Counted from the first letter of the stretch, positions 14,120 through 26,916 are shown. The stretch: DNA of 64,000 nucleotides from Corylus avellana (GCF_901000735.1 NC_081541.1:25173743-25237742); one strand, 5' to 3'. Numbers and translations: made by a program. Notes: generated by a model from the letters alone, not told the origin.

Positions 14120-14205
14120 TTTTCCAAAAATGCCCTTGCAACAAGGTTTTTGATATTTTTTCTTGCTTTTCGGTAGTTCAAAAATGGCAGGGCATTTTTG
14201 GAAAA
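14120..14205. repeat. 86-bp hairpin with perfect 17-bp arms
   Basis: TTTTCCAAAAATGCCCT at 14120-14136 is the exact reverse complement of 14189-14205. It lies exactly at the junction between the truncated LTR and the FAR1/MULE pseudogene. It could be a small MITE or an inverted terminal remnant. Confidence 0.65.
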
Positions 14206-14267
14206 GAGTAAATGGAGAGAAATGGGCATTGGTTTTGAAGTAAGGATGCTATTCCCTCCATCAATTC

Positions 14268-16478
14268 CTACAGACTTTTGGCAGGCAATGTCAAATTGAC
14301 TGAACAATGTTTTGCCCAACGTCGTTGCCCACACACAGTTGTCAAACAGAGCCGTTCTTTTCTTGTTTTCTTTTGGATTTTTTTGTCGTAAAGATTTTGG
14401 TTTTCCTCTGCAACGAACATGTATGGGATCTTGTAAAGTGAATGTAAATTTGATAGTACTTGACTGCTCAACACATTACCCTTGACGCTTCCTACATCAT
14501 CATCCTTTTTATCTTTATCACAATCATCATCCATTGTGAGAAGCTCTTGATGAAGCTTTTGTAAACCAATGCGAAGATGTTCAGATTTTCTTTTTGATTT
14601 GCACCCGCTTCTACAACTTCATAACATTGCAATATTACGGTATTTCTCATCAAAGTGGAATAATCTGGTTTTCCTACTTGATTATCATCAATAGAAATGC
14701 CATGTATAATGCGACTCTTGGCATTGATCGTCCATCTTTCTAAAACAAAATGTTGGGAAATAGTGTCCACCAAAGATTTCTTCAAAAAAATTTGAAGAGT
14801 GTGCCTACACAGAATTCCAACAAATTCAAACTTATGACATGTACAAATAGCTTTCTGCTCAAGAACTTCAAATGCAACTTCATAAAATGGACTTTGTCTC
14901 CCATGGAAGGCCACCTTATATATCTTCATCCCTCCTTTTTCCCGATGTTTAAATGAGTAGTAATTTTGACTGTTAAATAACTCTTCTTGAAACATCAAAA
15001 AAGACTCTCTTGTGTAAACCTTTGCCACCTCTACTTCCATCTTGTAACATGTTTTCAAAATTGGTCTAGAAGTTTTTATCTTGACATCTCTTTCTTTCTC
15101 TTTAAAATAACATGCATCCAAGGCTTTTTCATATTGATAGATAAATTCACTCACCATTGTGCTCGAACGTACATAATCTTTAAAAAACTTATACATACTC
15201 TCACTCCTTTAAGTAGTAGACATGCCGGCACAAAATGTAGTTCGCAAGTAGGCCGGAATCCACTTTTCACATTGACTATAAATATTTTGCAACCAATCAT
15301 TCTTTCCCAAGCCATACTTACATATAAGTTCACTCTATTCCATCTCAAACTCTTCAATTGTGTAAAATGTTTAGGAACTTTCTGTAAAATATGCCACAAA
15401 CACAATCTATGAGTTGTATTTGTCAGTACCTCTGCAATTGCCTTACCCATAGCTTTGTCATCATCTATAATAATTGTAGAAGGAGCACGTCCAAACATTG
15501 CCTTAAGCCATGTTTTCAATAACCAAATGCAAGATTCGACGGTTTCATTTATGAGCAAAGCACATCCAAACATCATAGATTGATGATGATGGTTAGTTCT
15601 AGTGAAAGGAATAAAAGACATCTTATAACAATTTGTCAAGTAGCATCAAAAGTAACAACATCTCCAAAATATTGATATACAGCTCGTGATCTAGCATCTG
15701 CCCAAAAGAAATTGCCCATGCATCCATTTTCATCCACTTGGATTGCATAAACAAAACCCGGGTTTTTGATTTGTCTCTCGAGAAAATAATTGTACAATTT
15801 TTGTGCATCTCCCTTTCCAAAAATAAGTCTTCTTTTATTGCTCAAGTAATTTTGAACATCTTTAGCAATACAACTAACATTATGATCACCACCAGATTCT
15901 TTGCTGAACACCGACATTATCTTCCGTGAAGCTACACCGTACTCATTGAGTTTATCTATAAGACTCTTTTGGGCACTTGTTACCACTCTATGTCCACGAA
16001 GCAAACTTGTACATCTAGGACAAAGGAGGTCATGGTTATGTTTAATTACAAGCTTACATGCAATCCATCTTGACTCCACTTTCTTCAAACCCATAAATGC
16101 TTTACATCCTACCCTTGTTTCTGCAGGCTCCGACTTTGTATAAATTTTATTTTGACAATTTTTATAACGAAACCCTTCCCTTAAACAAATATATTCCAAT
16201 GCAATTAATGACTTATCCTTCGATAGTCGAGTATGATTTTTGCGAATGTTAAAACCTACTCGCCTTGCATAAGTATTGTAACATGCATGAGCATCTTCTA
16301 ATTCATCAAATTTCATACCAAGACATGGTTCCACAGGACTATTACACAAAGGTTGCTTCAAATTACTTTGGTCTTCTACCACAACATGTTCATCTTTAAT
16401 AATCTCATCACCACATGAGATTATCTCAAATTCTTTACTATTAGTACTCATTCTAGTGACCCTGCAAGAGGATAACAA
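14268..16478 (-). pseudogene. FAR1/MULE-type transposase-derived gene, degenerate
   Basis: Three minus-strand blocks form one decayed protein of the FAR1/FHY3/FRS family, plant transcription factors derived from Mutator-like transposases. 15636-16478 (280 codons) holds the FAR1 DNA-binding domain (YARRVGFNIRK, then GCKAFM) and the start of the MULE transposase domain (VVTFDAT). 15151-15639 continues the transposase core (IIDDDKAMGKAI, HRLCLWHI). 14492-15196 carries the SWIM zinc finger (CTCHKFEFVGILCRH). Breaks include a small deletion near 15640 and a stop near 15210. It could be a dead MULE or a dead domesticated FRS gene; no convincing MULE terminal repeats were found. It is not expected to make a working protein. 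Confidence 0.8.
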
Positions 16479-17205
16479 CCTACTTTAACACAAACAAAAA
16501 CAAAAACACAACCACAACCACAAACACAAACACAAGAACATACATTTATTGTAAAACTCCACTAACAATCAGTGAAAATGGAACCTTTCACAGCATCCTA
16601 ATTGATATCCTTAAAGTTACATAAAAATCATTTACACTTCCATACTCTAGATGACAATAATACAAAATCATTTTTGAAACAGGGACACGAATACTACACA
16701 CAAAAAATTGGCAGTGAGGGCACAAAAAAAAATGGACACTAATACTACACAAAATATTTTTCTAACTAAAGTTACAACCCCAACTCAAAACACATGTAGT
16801 ATTCACAAAATTTCACAGAACTTACCGGTGGAGGAATGATTTTTTCTAATTCCCTCGGCCGAAGCAGCGGTGGTGAACCGTCGAAGTAGCCTGGCGGTGT
16901 GGGCTTGGTGGAGCTGAGCGTGGGCGGAGCTGGGTGGCTGGTCGGTGTAAAGCTAGGCGGCGTGGGCTTTGTGGGAGGTGGTAGGGTTTATGCTGGGGAG
17001 GGGGGTTCGTGAAACCAAGCTTATCAGGTGAAGTTTGCTGTTTTTTTTTTTTTTTTTTGAGCAGAAGCTGTTTGGGTTATTATCCTGTGAAGCCAAGCTT
17101 ATTTTGTATGTTGAAATAATATGAGGTGGCAGCATTTGAGTGGAAGGCAGAAAACTCATGTTTTCTGCCTTGATCGTATAGCAGCAGCACTCGTTCGATC
17201 GAACT
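16479..17205. other. Upstream region of the FAR1 pseudogene
   Basis: A CA/CAAA-rich simple stretch near 16488-16545, then AT-rich sequence. A G-rich block follows at about 16855-17010, which in reverse could be the 5' leader of the pseudogene. A long T run lies at 17041-17058. No gene is visible. Confidence 0.4.
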
Positions 17206-17850
17206 TTCAATTTCAATTCTTTTTTGACATGTCCACACAAGAGGGGGGAGGGGGATACTTCAATTTCAATTGTGTCAAGTTTGATCAATCATTTTATCCT
17301 ATCACAATCAATCGAACTAATTCACTAGGATCGATCGGATGTTCGATCGAGCCTTCACCTTTTTCAAGTTTGATTGATCATATCACGATCAATCAAACCA
17401 ATTCACTAGGATCAATCCTTCGATTTTATCACAATTGATTTGAATAATGCACTACGATTGATCGGACATTCGATCGAACTTTCAATGTGTCAAGTTCGAT
17501 TGATCATTTGATCCTAGCACGATATATCAGACTAATGTACTATGATTGATCAGACGATTGGCCGAACTTACAATCGTATAAAGTTCGATTGATCATTTTA
17601 ATGTATCACTATTGATTAGACTAATGTACTACGATTGATCGGATGTTCGATCAAACTTTCAAGTGTGTCAAGTTTGATTGTATCATGATCGATTGAACTA
17701 ATGCATTATTCGTTCTTATCACGTTCAATCAAATTAGTGCATACGCATCATACAAAATCTATAGAGTTTGATCGATAATTTGATTGTATCACAATCGATT
17801 TGATGTTCAATTGAACCTTTAATTGTGTTAGGTTTGATTGTATCCATTGA
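17180..17850. repeat. Diverged ~90-bp tandem repeats rich in TCGATCGAAC motifs
   Basis: The block CACTA(C/G)GATTGATCGGA followed by TTCGATCGAACTTTCAA and a TTGATTGATCAT segment recurs at about 17325, 17404, 17450, 17537 and 17629, with spacing of about 80-92 bp. The units are degenerate and rich in the self-complementary GATC/TCGATCGA core. Confidence 0.6.
17206..17271 (-). mobile_element. Very short SINE 3' fragment with target duplication
   Basis: Identical TTCAATTTCAATT at 17206-17218 and 17259-17271 flank a 40-bp insert. On the minus strand the insert ends in a GACATGTCAAAAAA tail. The tail matches the SINE at 35583-35670. The insert therefore looks like a severely 5'-truncated copy of that family. 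Confidence 0.65.
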
Positions 17851-17879
17851 TCTTGGGCTTAAAACATGATTTATTGAGA

Positions 17880-18564
17880 TGCTGAAGCAATGGGCTCGGG
17901 TGCACCAATGACCCTCCATTATTTTTACTATTAGCGTCCACATCAAAAAGTGGACGTTATTGCTTTTCGGCTTTATATATATATATATATATATTTTATT
18001 ATTATGATGGAGGATCATCAGCGTCCAATTTTTGGTGGACGCTATTGCTTTTCAATTTTCAATTTTTTTTTTTTTAAATTTTTTTTATTATGATGGAGGA
18101 TCATCAGAGTCCACATCCAAAAGTGGACGCTAATGACCTACTATCAGCGTCCACATTCAAAAGTGGACACTGATGATAGGTCATCAGCGTCCAATTTTTA
18201 GTGGAAACTATGGTTCTTTGAATTTCAATTTTTTATTATGATAGAGGACTATTAGCGTCCACATCCAAAAGTGAACGTTTATGATAGGTCATTAGCTTTT
18301 ACTAACAATGTCGCCCCTGATAGGACTCTTGAGAAAACACATCAGCGTTGATAACAAAGTGGACGCTGATAGGTTTTTAGTAGCGTTGACATTTGTTGAT
18401 GCTAATAGTGATTTTGTCGCTGTTAATTGTTTTCCCACCTCAAGTCGCGAGTGACAAAATTTCTCACCAATATATTAGTGTAGACGCTAATACTAAGCAT
18501 CAGGGTCGAGTATTAGCATCCACTGCTAATAAGGTCACTGCTAAAGATCACATTTCTTGTAGTG
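17880..18564. mobile_element. CACTA element end with subterminal repeats
   Basis: The right terminus reads, on the minus strand, CACTACAAGAAATGTG (18549-18564), a typical CACTA terminal inverted repeat. Inside it lie many copies of AGCGTCCAC / GTGGACGCTAAT in both orientations (17940-18390), the usual subterminal repeat pattern. No transposase is visible and the left terminus was not found, so this is a truncated or non-autonomous copy. The left limit is approximate. Confidence 0.7.
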
Positions 18565-18840
18565 ACCTTCCATCATAAGTTAATTTGGCATTGATCCTAG
18601 GCTTGCACCCCATTTTCTCGGTTGGTTTTGACACATCAATATTAGATGATGTACTCTTTGAAGTGCCCCCACGAACACATGCAAGGTTAAAGTATTTTAA
18701 CTTCCCATCATCGTTAGATCTATATGTTCTTCTTGTCACACCAAAACCCACTTGCTTGACATATTTCATATAATATAGCAAGACAACTTATTCCGTATCG
18801 AACATCATATTTTTCTTTGGTTCTTCAACAGTCTCATGTT
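18565..18840 (-). pseudogene. FAR1 DNA-binding domain fragment, cut by the CACTA end
   Basis: On the minus strand about 70 codons resemble a FAR1 DNA-binding domain: YVKQVGFGVTRRTYRS, then ACVRGG and GCKPRIN. An in-frame stop lies just upstream of the domain. The reading frame ends exactly at the CACTA terminus at 18564. It is a second FAR1 family fragment, separate from 14268-16478, which has its own DNA-binding domain. Confidence 0.7.
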
Positions 18841-18960
18841 CAAGAATAGTATTATCTGTGTGCCATTATAATCCTCAATCTCTTCCACATCTAATTCACA
18901 CTCAATATTCTTTCCAGCTGTATCAAAAAGAAAGAAACGAAAAGAAAATAAAATGAGTCA

Positions 18961-19005
18961 TGATTCACTGCACGCGGCGTGCGTAGCACGCCCGTGCAGG
19001 AATCA

Positions 19006-19036
<31 letters not shown>

Positions 19037-19070
19037 TTTTTGCACGCGGCGTGCCATGCACGCCGCGTGC
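18961..19070. repeat. Two GC-rich palindromes flanking a poly-A run
   Basis: 19042-19054 (GCACGCGGCGTGC) and 19058-19070 are perfect reverse complements around a 3-base loop. A related imperfect palindrome lies at 18969-18998, with outer TGATTC/GAATCA arms extending it to 18961-19004. A run of more than 20 A separates them. The GC content stands out sharply against the surrounding AT-rich DNA. Confidence 0.8.
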
Positions 19071-19979
19071 TCTTTATCTTTACCCAAATAAAATTATATG
19101 ACACAATAACAAGTCTAGTATTTACAAAATTAAAGAGCTACAAGTCTAACCATTTGGATGGCCAATTGCTTCCTCAGTGCCCTCATTCCCCATATTCAAG
19201 TCCATCTTACGTACAATTGGCATGCATTAAAAGTGATAAAAAGGAACGTTGATGGCTTTTGAAAAGTGAATACTTGGCATGCATTAAAACATAAACTATG
19301 ATGGAACATGGAAACGTCGAAGGCATTTGAAGACATGATCATTTAAAAAGAGATGAAATAAACACATGAAAGAGTCAATATACCTCTAAAAAACCGAAAG
19401 CAAGAAGAAGAACAAAAACAGTTGCGAAAATGAAGCGATAGGCAACAACAACCTTCAAGCTTCTTTCTCACTAAATGTCACTAAGAACAAATTTTCAATG
19501 TCAAAGAAATTATTTTTTTTGCCAAAATCTGATGTGGGAATGCCACATCAGTGCCACATAAGGGTGTAAGCGAATGAGAGTAAAAAATGGGTGCAAGTGT
19601 AGCACTCTTATGCCACACATGCATCATTCTATCAATCATCTTTTAAATATATTTTAGACTCATGTGCCCCACAAAAATTTAATAGTAAATTCACCAATTT
19701 ACTATACTGAGATGGTTGAGAGAATGATTTTTACTTTTATCATTTCTCTTTCTCATTTGGTATCGTAGATGGGCATGAAGTAATTAAATATTGGAGTAAT
19801 TTTGGAAGTCACTCTTATGTCCCTCTTCTGTCACTTTAAGAATAAGGTGACTTATAAAATCACAATTTGATTAAAATTCAATAATGATCAATCACGATGT
19901 CAATGGTAATTTTAGAAGACACATCATTCTTGTAGTGATACAAGAAAGATATAAAAGTAACTTGCAGTAGCGTTGCTAT
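19071..19979. other. Intergenic AT-rich sequence with MITE-like remnants
   Basis: No gene seen. About 19850-19960 has an interior (ATTTGATTAAAATTCAATAATGAT type) shared with the MITE at 36095-36266 in the opposite orientation. A small inverted stretch GATGTGGGAATGCCACATC lies at 19531-19549. Confidence 0.45.
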
Positions 19980-20603
19980 TAGGGGTGTCAAAAAATATAT
20001 ACCGGTAAGCGGGTACCCGGTTCCGGTTTTTGGCACCCAATTATAATTGGGTAACCGGGTGCATATATATATATATATATATATTAATTTTTAATTTTTT
20101 TTTGCTTTTATTTTTACTTTTTAGTTTTAGTACTTGTTTTAAGTTTGTAGTTGTTGTGAGGAGTTATCTCTTTTTGTTGTTGGTTTGTTTACATATATTA
20201 TGTAGTAGGTAAGCTTTTAAAATGATTTTTTGGGTATTTAAAAAAATTAAATTTTTATTTTTAAAGCCCATATAGGCAAAAACACTGATTTTTATTTGGA
20301 ACAATCACAATAAAGCTCAGCTTATTGGGACAAAGGCTAATAGTTTTTTTTTTTTTTTTTTAAATGTGCCAACTATGTACAAAAAATTGGCTTATTTTAA
20401 ACCCAATACCTAAAATAATCTCAAAATACAATTTTTTTAAAAAAGAAATTGGTTATCCGGTCTGAATAACTTGGTACAAACCGGAACCAGCTGATTAACC
20501 GGAACCCAGTTAACTGGTAACCGGTTACCCAAATTCGGTTTACCCAATTTCAATTTTCGGTTTTGGCTAATAACCGATAACGAGAACTGGGTTGACACGC
20601 ATA
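19980..20603. mobile_element. hAT-type non-autonomous element
   Basis: Terminal inverted repeats TAGGGGTGTCAA (left) and TATGCGTGTCAA (right, reversed) match at 10 of 12 positions. They are flanked by 8-bp duplications GTTGCTAT (19972-19979) and GCTGCTAT (20604-20611). The interior has many ACCCGG/GGTAACCGG motifs and no transposase. It ends 165 bp before the start codon at 20769 and so occupies part of that gene's promoter region. Confidence 0.8.
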
Positions 20604-20768
20604 GCTGCTATAGATATTACGATTAAAAGTTGAGAAAAGCTTTCTTTTAAAATAAATAAATAAATTTGAGAGAACATTCTTTTTGTCTTTTTAGTAGTGA
20701 CTATACTGACCCCTGCGCAGCTACTCTGTAGATGTTTGCAGACGGCTCCGTTCAACAATCCAAGCAAT

Positions 20769-23700
20769 ATGGCATTGGCAACGGCGGCAGCTCCGCGTCT
20801 CCCATCTATTTCTATCACTCAACGCCGCCCCTTGTCGTCGTTTAGGCCTCATCAGCGCCACCCAGACGGTGCGTCGTTTTGGAAGAAGAAGAAGGCGACG
20901 TGGACGAAGAAACTGACTCTCTCATCCACAACCACCACTACTCACTTTTCCGCCTTACCCTTCGACCTCTCACCACCTCCCATCGATCACGACCTCCTCG
21001 TAAGCGCCCTCCCCTCTCTCTCTCTGCAACTCATGAAATACAAACGGACCATTTATGCGATCCATATTTTGCAGGAGACTGTGACAGTTGAAGGTGCTAA
21101 GGTTTCTGATGATGGCGTTATTGAAACATTTAACAATGATGACGAAGCTTTAGATGCTGTTGATAATGGGGTTGTGGTGGGTATTTGATTTTCCTAAATT
21201 TCAAACCCAGTGCTTTGTTTGCTTTCTTGTTTTCTCTTCTTCATAATATTGCTAATATTTTTGTGTATCTATGTGAATTCAATGTTTATATGCTTATATG
21301 ATCTTCATTCTGTGGTATTTTTGTGAAAATTGGTCATGATTTGGATCCTCATACGGTAGTGAAGTGAATATTGAGAACGATTTGTAGGGTAAGAAATGAT
21401 GAAGTAAAATCTTTGACTAATTACATTCAACTTCCTCGATGAATTTCACCAACATGCTTTTCTACAAATTCCAAACTTTCTAGAGTTACCAATTACTTGC
21501 ATTTTCAGGTTTGAATTTTTTAGGTTTTGGTCTTGCTTATCATTGCTGTTCCAAGCATTATCTCGCTACAATTGATTCTTGCTCCTATACTACTGAGAAA
21601 GAAGAATGCTTCTTGGCTTCGGGACTTATTACTGTGGTCTTCAACTTAAATGATAGTTTTGAAATTTTGTGCTGTCCAAACAACTACCTGATATGCATTT
21701 AACTGCAGTTGGTGAATTCCTCACATACTGAGTTGATCTTTTGATTCAGAAGGAAATTGCTCAATCAGATCTTTAGTGTATGCATAATGGTTGTAAATAA
21801 AAAAATAAAAAAATAACAAAAGGAAGAAACAATTTTCTCCTATGTTTTAAGTATAGAGTTTAGAATGTCCAAGACACCCTTCAACATACGTTTCTTTGGG
21901 TTTATTCATATTGTAAATTTTGTAATGCACTTCCTTTGTCACAAGCTAAGAAGTACATCTACCAAGTATTCTAGCATGGAAGTCTTAATTATAGAAAATA
22001 TGTGGTATTTTGCATGGAATTCAGCAAACTTCTTTGTATGAAATTCAGCAAACTTCTAAAAAAAACTCGGTACCTAGTCCTTTACCCACATATCCACCGA
22101 ATCTGATGGTCTCTTTGAGTTAAGATTGCCCAAGAGCATTTTAGCTTCACATTTACTGAATTTAACATTGCTAGTTGATCTGCATGCAAATAATTTTGAT
22201 GTTTATGCTGCCATTGGAGTTGCATTATCAAATATCAATGTCTTCTTTTAGAAGGTTATTGTGAAGTCTGGTGGTTCTCTATGAGCATGCATGAAAATGG
22301 TGCAGATAAAGTGAATTTTATTTTGAAAAATATATATATTGAAATGGCATGTTAGTTTAGTCACTTTGAATAAGAATATTTTAACTGTGACTCCCTTCTT
22401 TCATTCTCTGTTCAAATAGACATAGTTATGACAACACTTTGAGATATGTTGGATGGTCTACTATTCAATACCCCAGTGATAGAAAATAGTTATTGTTAAC
22501 CAAGACACTACTTTATTTCCATGAAGCAACAAATCAAAAATATTCCGAAGAATTCATAAATTAATAATAGAAATTAGTTTAGCTCTGGGCTTGCCAAAGC
22601 AGCTAACACTATCAGGCACTCATGGGCTAGGCTTAGGCTTGGGCTTGGTCAATGCATCAACTAATCAAAAATGGGTGCTATTGGCTGAATGCTTTAATTC
22701 ATGAAGTTCTGTGGAATATTTTGTAATGAAATTCATTACAAGTTTCATAAGACTGGATGCAGTCTTTTAACTTTCTTCTTTTAGTGGGCTTGTGGCGATT
22801 TACTGTCTGACTTTTAACTTTTCTTCAGCATGTAGCTATTAATTGTATGGTCTTATTTTGTTTCTTTTATGACATCTGATTTCATAGGTTGTGGACCTTT
22901 CACATTTTGGCCGGATAAGAGGTACATGCTCTTTTCCTCTACTTTCCGAAGATATATCATCATTATCTTAACTTTTATTAGGACTATGATGCTGCAGAAT
23001 TTTGTATGGTTTTGTGATTTGTACAGGTTATATCATTATTTTATCCCTTTTATTTTGGGAGAGGGGTGGGGGTGTTAGGGAATAAGCTACGGTTCTGCTG
23101 CTATTGTTTTAGTAAATGCTATTGAAAAATATCTCCATGTGAGTTTATCCTTTTGAAACAGTAGTAGTTCAACTGATGCGAACCATTGTGTAAAATCATG
23201 TGAGTGGGATCATATATATATATATATATCTCAAACACCCCCAATCTTTTGAAAATGATCGGGTAGAAGAGGCAGCACTCTTTCCGTAGTCATTAATGAT
23301 CTGGAACCAAATCTAGTAAAGAATTTCCAAGTAGTCATTACTGGGCAGAAGGGGTAGCTAAAAACCCATGAAAAGATAATATTACTACCTTTTGTTTTGT
23401 TGGTCCTGCTTAAGATAAAGGAACCCAGGTGAACGAGCAAAGAAAATAAGTTCAAATGAGCCAAAAGTTTTCAGGGTCCAGATTGTGATCTTTGTTTCAT
23501 AGTTTAGATGGTATTGCGTTTCTTGCTTCCCAATAAATTTCGAGATGTGATGTTTCAGCTTTCTCACATTATTTTAGCTGAAAAGAAGAAGAAAAATAAA
23601 AATAAAAATAAAAATTCAGTTATGTTCTTTATTTTTTCCAAACGTGGAGAGCTGAGTGAACCATTAAGAGAGACATTAGATATTTTATGAATTAAAGATT

Positions 23701-26700
23701 TGGCATATTTTTATTTTATATGAATTAAATATTTATAATTTTTAATTGTAAGTGTCACGTGTCACAATATGATTGGTGTTGATGTGGCACATTAGCGATT
23801 CTGTCAACTTTTCTAAATACAGGGAATTATTATTTGTTTTGTTTGCTTACTCCAGGGAGTGTTCAGTCTCTTTTTAAACCTCAGGAAGTTATTGTCACAA
23901 TCTCAAATCATAGGGACCAATTTAGCAATTTTTCCAAAGATAAAGAAAAATAGAATTTCAATGAAACCCTACTGTGTGAACCCTACCATGTTATGAGATG
24001 AGGCATCAAAAGATTTTATGTTAGTCTGACACATTAAAATATTTTTTGAATAGAAATCAGTTGATATTATCTTAAAGTAATTATATTTTTTTAGGATGGT
24101 TTAACTCAATTTTAATTCTTGTCACTTTTATAAGAGTTTGCTGGCTCCTTAGTGGCTTGTATCATCTATGTACTTGCCCCTTACATTGGTTGACCCCTTT
24201 TTGGACCCCTTTTTTTTTCCTGATAAGTAATTCAATCTCATTGAAAGTGCAGATGGGTGAACAAGAGAGACTCTTAATAGCGAGAACCTCCTTTGGGACT
24301 TTCTAATTAATTTCTTCCTTATAAGATAAAAAAAAATATTTATTTGACCTTCTATTGTGAAACAAGTCCTTTGTGTGGACCAGCACTTATTTTTTTGGTT
24401 TCATTTACTTGATCTTGCTATGAATGGTAAAATTGAATATAACAAAGCACAATCTACAACATGAGAGAAATGCAAATAGCCATTTATATAATGGGAAATT
24501 ATAGTTGATAACTATTTAAATTTTTCAATAATAGTTGAGGTACTAATATGTTGTCAATTATTTCATCTAATCCCCATTTGATGCTTTCTTCTGCTTGTCA
24601 TTGTGCACCACTTTTTAGTGGTACAGAAATTGTTTCTAGGCTACAGAAATCTCAAAGTTGTTAGAATTAATATCAGACACATTCAATTACATGCTAAGAA
24701 ACTGCCTTGTTTTGGTGTTTGACATTTTTCACCCTTTCATATTTTGCATTCAACTCAGAGTGCTTTGCATATTGTTAATTTTTTAATCTATATATTGTCT
24801 GAATATTATAGGTCTTCCACACACATATATATATATATATAGCAAAAGTCTGCAGTATATGGTTGTTTTTGCTGTTGCTTTAACATTTTTTTTTTCCTTG
24901 TAAATAATATGGGTTCAACTGACATGTAGTCAGTGGAGAAGACCGTATCCAGTTTCTTCACAACCAAAGCACAGCAAATTTTGAATGTCTTCGTGAAGGA
25001 CAGGTAAGGATTTGGTGGGAGATGTCATTAGTTCATTGCATACTTGTGGTTCCTACGTAAACTTTATTCTTATATTGATACGGTCCTACAGGCTTAAGTA
25101 ACAGGATTTCTCATTGAAATCCGTAGGGATGTGACACTGTTTTTGTTACACCAACAGCTCGGACAATTGATATTGCGTATGCGTGGATCATGGTAATCTC
25201 CACGATTCTGATTTGGCTATTGGCTTCTCTGCAATGTAAAAAATATTTGTATTTTTATTGTCTGATTAGTACTTTTTTTTTCTTGGGTTGCTTGTGTTGA
25301 CAGAAAAATGCAGTTTCATTGCTGGTTTCGCCAGTGACCAGGCAAACCATAGCTGAAATGCTGAACAAGTAGGTGCATCTTGTTCTTGTATGTTGTCATT
25401 ATTATCTACCATTAGTGGTATTAATAGTTGGTATAATAAATAAGGAAAGTATTTTTAATATCCAGAAAACTCTATGTTTGAAACTGTTTTCAAAAGCAAT
25501 TTTTTTTTGTATCCAGATTCTGATTTGCCGAAACCCACTTGTAAGAAAGTTCATTGGGCCCATTTAAACTTAGAAACGGTATTTAGTTCAGTTTTCAATC
25601 CAAATTTCTGTTCATCTCCTATCCGCTTGGTGCGACCACTCCCCGAGTGTTGAGGGGTGCTGCAACCACTCCTTGAGCTGTCAAGAGCTGTGCGACCTCC
25701 CCCCGAGGGCTCGAGGGGGTGTTGCGACCTCCCTTGACGGCTCGGGGTGGTTGTGCAACCTCCTCCTGTGGGCTCGGGGTGGTGGCATGACCTCACCCCA
25801 AGGGCTCGGGGGAGTGGTGCAACCTCCCCTGACGGTTGGGGGTGGTGGCGCAACCTCCTCCCCCACCACCCAAGGGCTCGGGGGAGTGGTGCAATCTCAC
25901 CTGACGGTTGGGGGTGGTGGTGCAACCTCCTCCCATGGGCTCAGGGGAGTGGTGCAACCTCCCCCCGACGACTTGGGGGGGTGGTGCGACCTCTCCCGAC
26001 GACTCGAAGTAACAACCCAGTCTCATATTGAGAAGATGAGTAACCCACAAAGTGGTGGTTTATAAAGACATTCATGGCTGCCAGTAGGTGAAACTGGACT
26101 TTATAAGTAATTCTAAAGAAACTCTAAATTAACTAGTTATTTTGTTCTAATATTTATGGAAGGTTGGAATCAACTTAGGAAAACCGTCTTTTTTTTTCTT
26201 TTTTTTTTCTTCTGTGTTTCAAATTTTACTAAGCATTGCAACATGATTTTAGTTGGTATTCTCTTTCTCGAGCTCATGGAAGCTTTTACACTTTTAGCGG
26301 TAAACAATAAACTCTGCTTCTCGCACTTTGTGGAAAATGCTTTCATAGAATTATGATATCAATTAGTACCCCAGAAAGGTCATAGGACATCTGTCCTATC
26401 TGTGCTTATCAAATTAAGTGTTCAGAATATGTGTACTGACCTGCTGAAAGTCAAGAAGCAGCATCCTCACAAGATCTTTATAGTTTGTGTAGGTTAATGT
26501 GGATTTTTGAAAAGAGAAGAAAATTTTGGATAGAATAATAACATTTGTGAAAAGCTAGAGGTTAGTAGTAATTGACAAAAAATATGATGTCTGAGAAAGT
26601 TCACTACGCTAAGATAATTTGGTAGCATGCAACAAAGGCAATAAATGACTTAGAAAGGATGAGTCAAGTTGAAGGTGCAGGTGCTATGAGGGCAAGAAGA

Positions 26701-26916
26701 CCAATAAAAATGTGGTTGACAGGCTACTGATAAGTATACAATGGGCTTCGAACAGATTAAATGATCCCAAAACAGTAGGATGGTGGAACACCAATGCATG
26801 CATCTGAGTTCAAGTAGTTGAGTAAAGGTCTTTTTCAATTAAGTTGAATTATACACCTTTTGTGTTGAAACTTTTCCCTTATTATTGTTTCATTGTATAA
26901 ATTATTATTATTAGTA

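Noticed and set aside
25551..26065. Proline/glycine-rich frames on both strands inside the COG0354 gene
   Set aside because: They follow from the GC-rich 33-bp minisatellite in intron 6 and do not fit the spliced protein.
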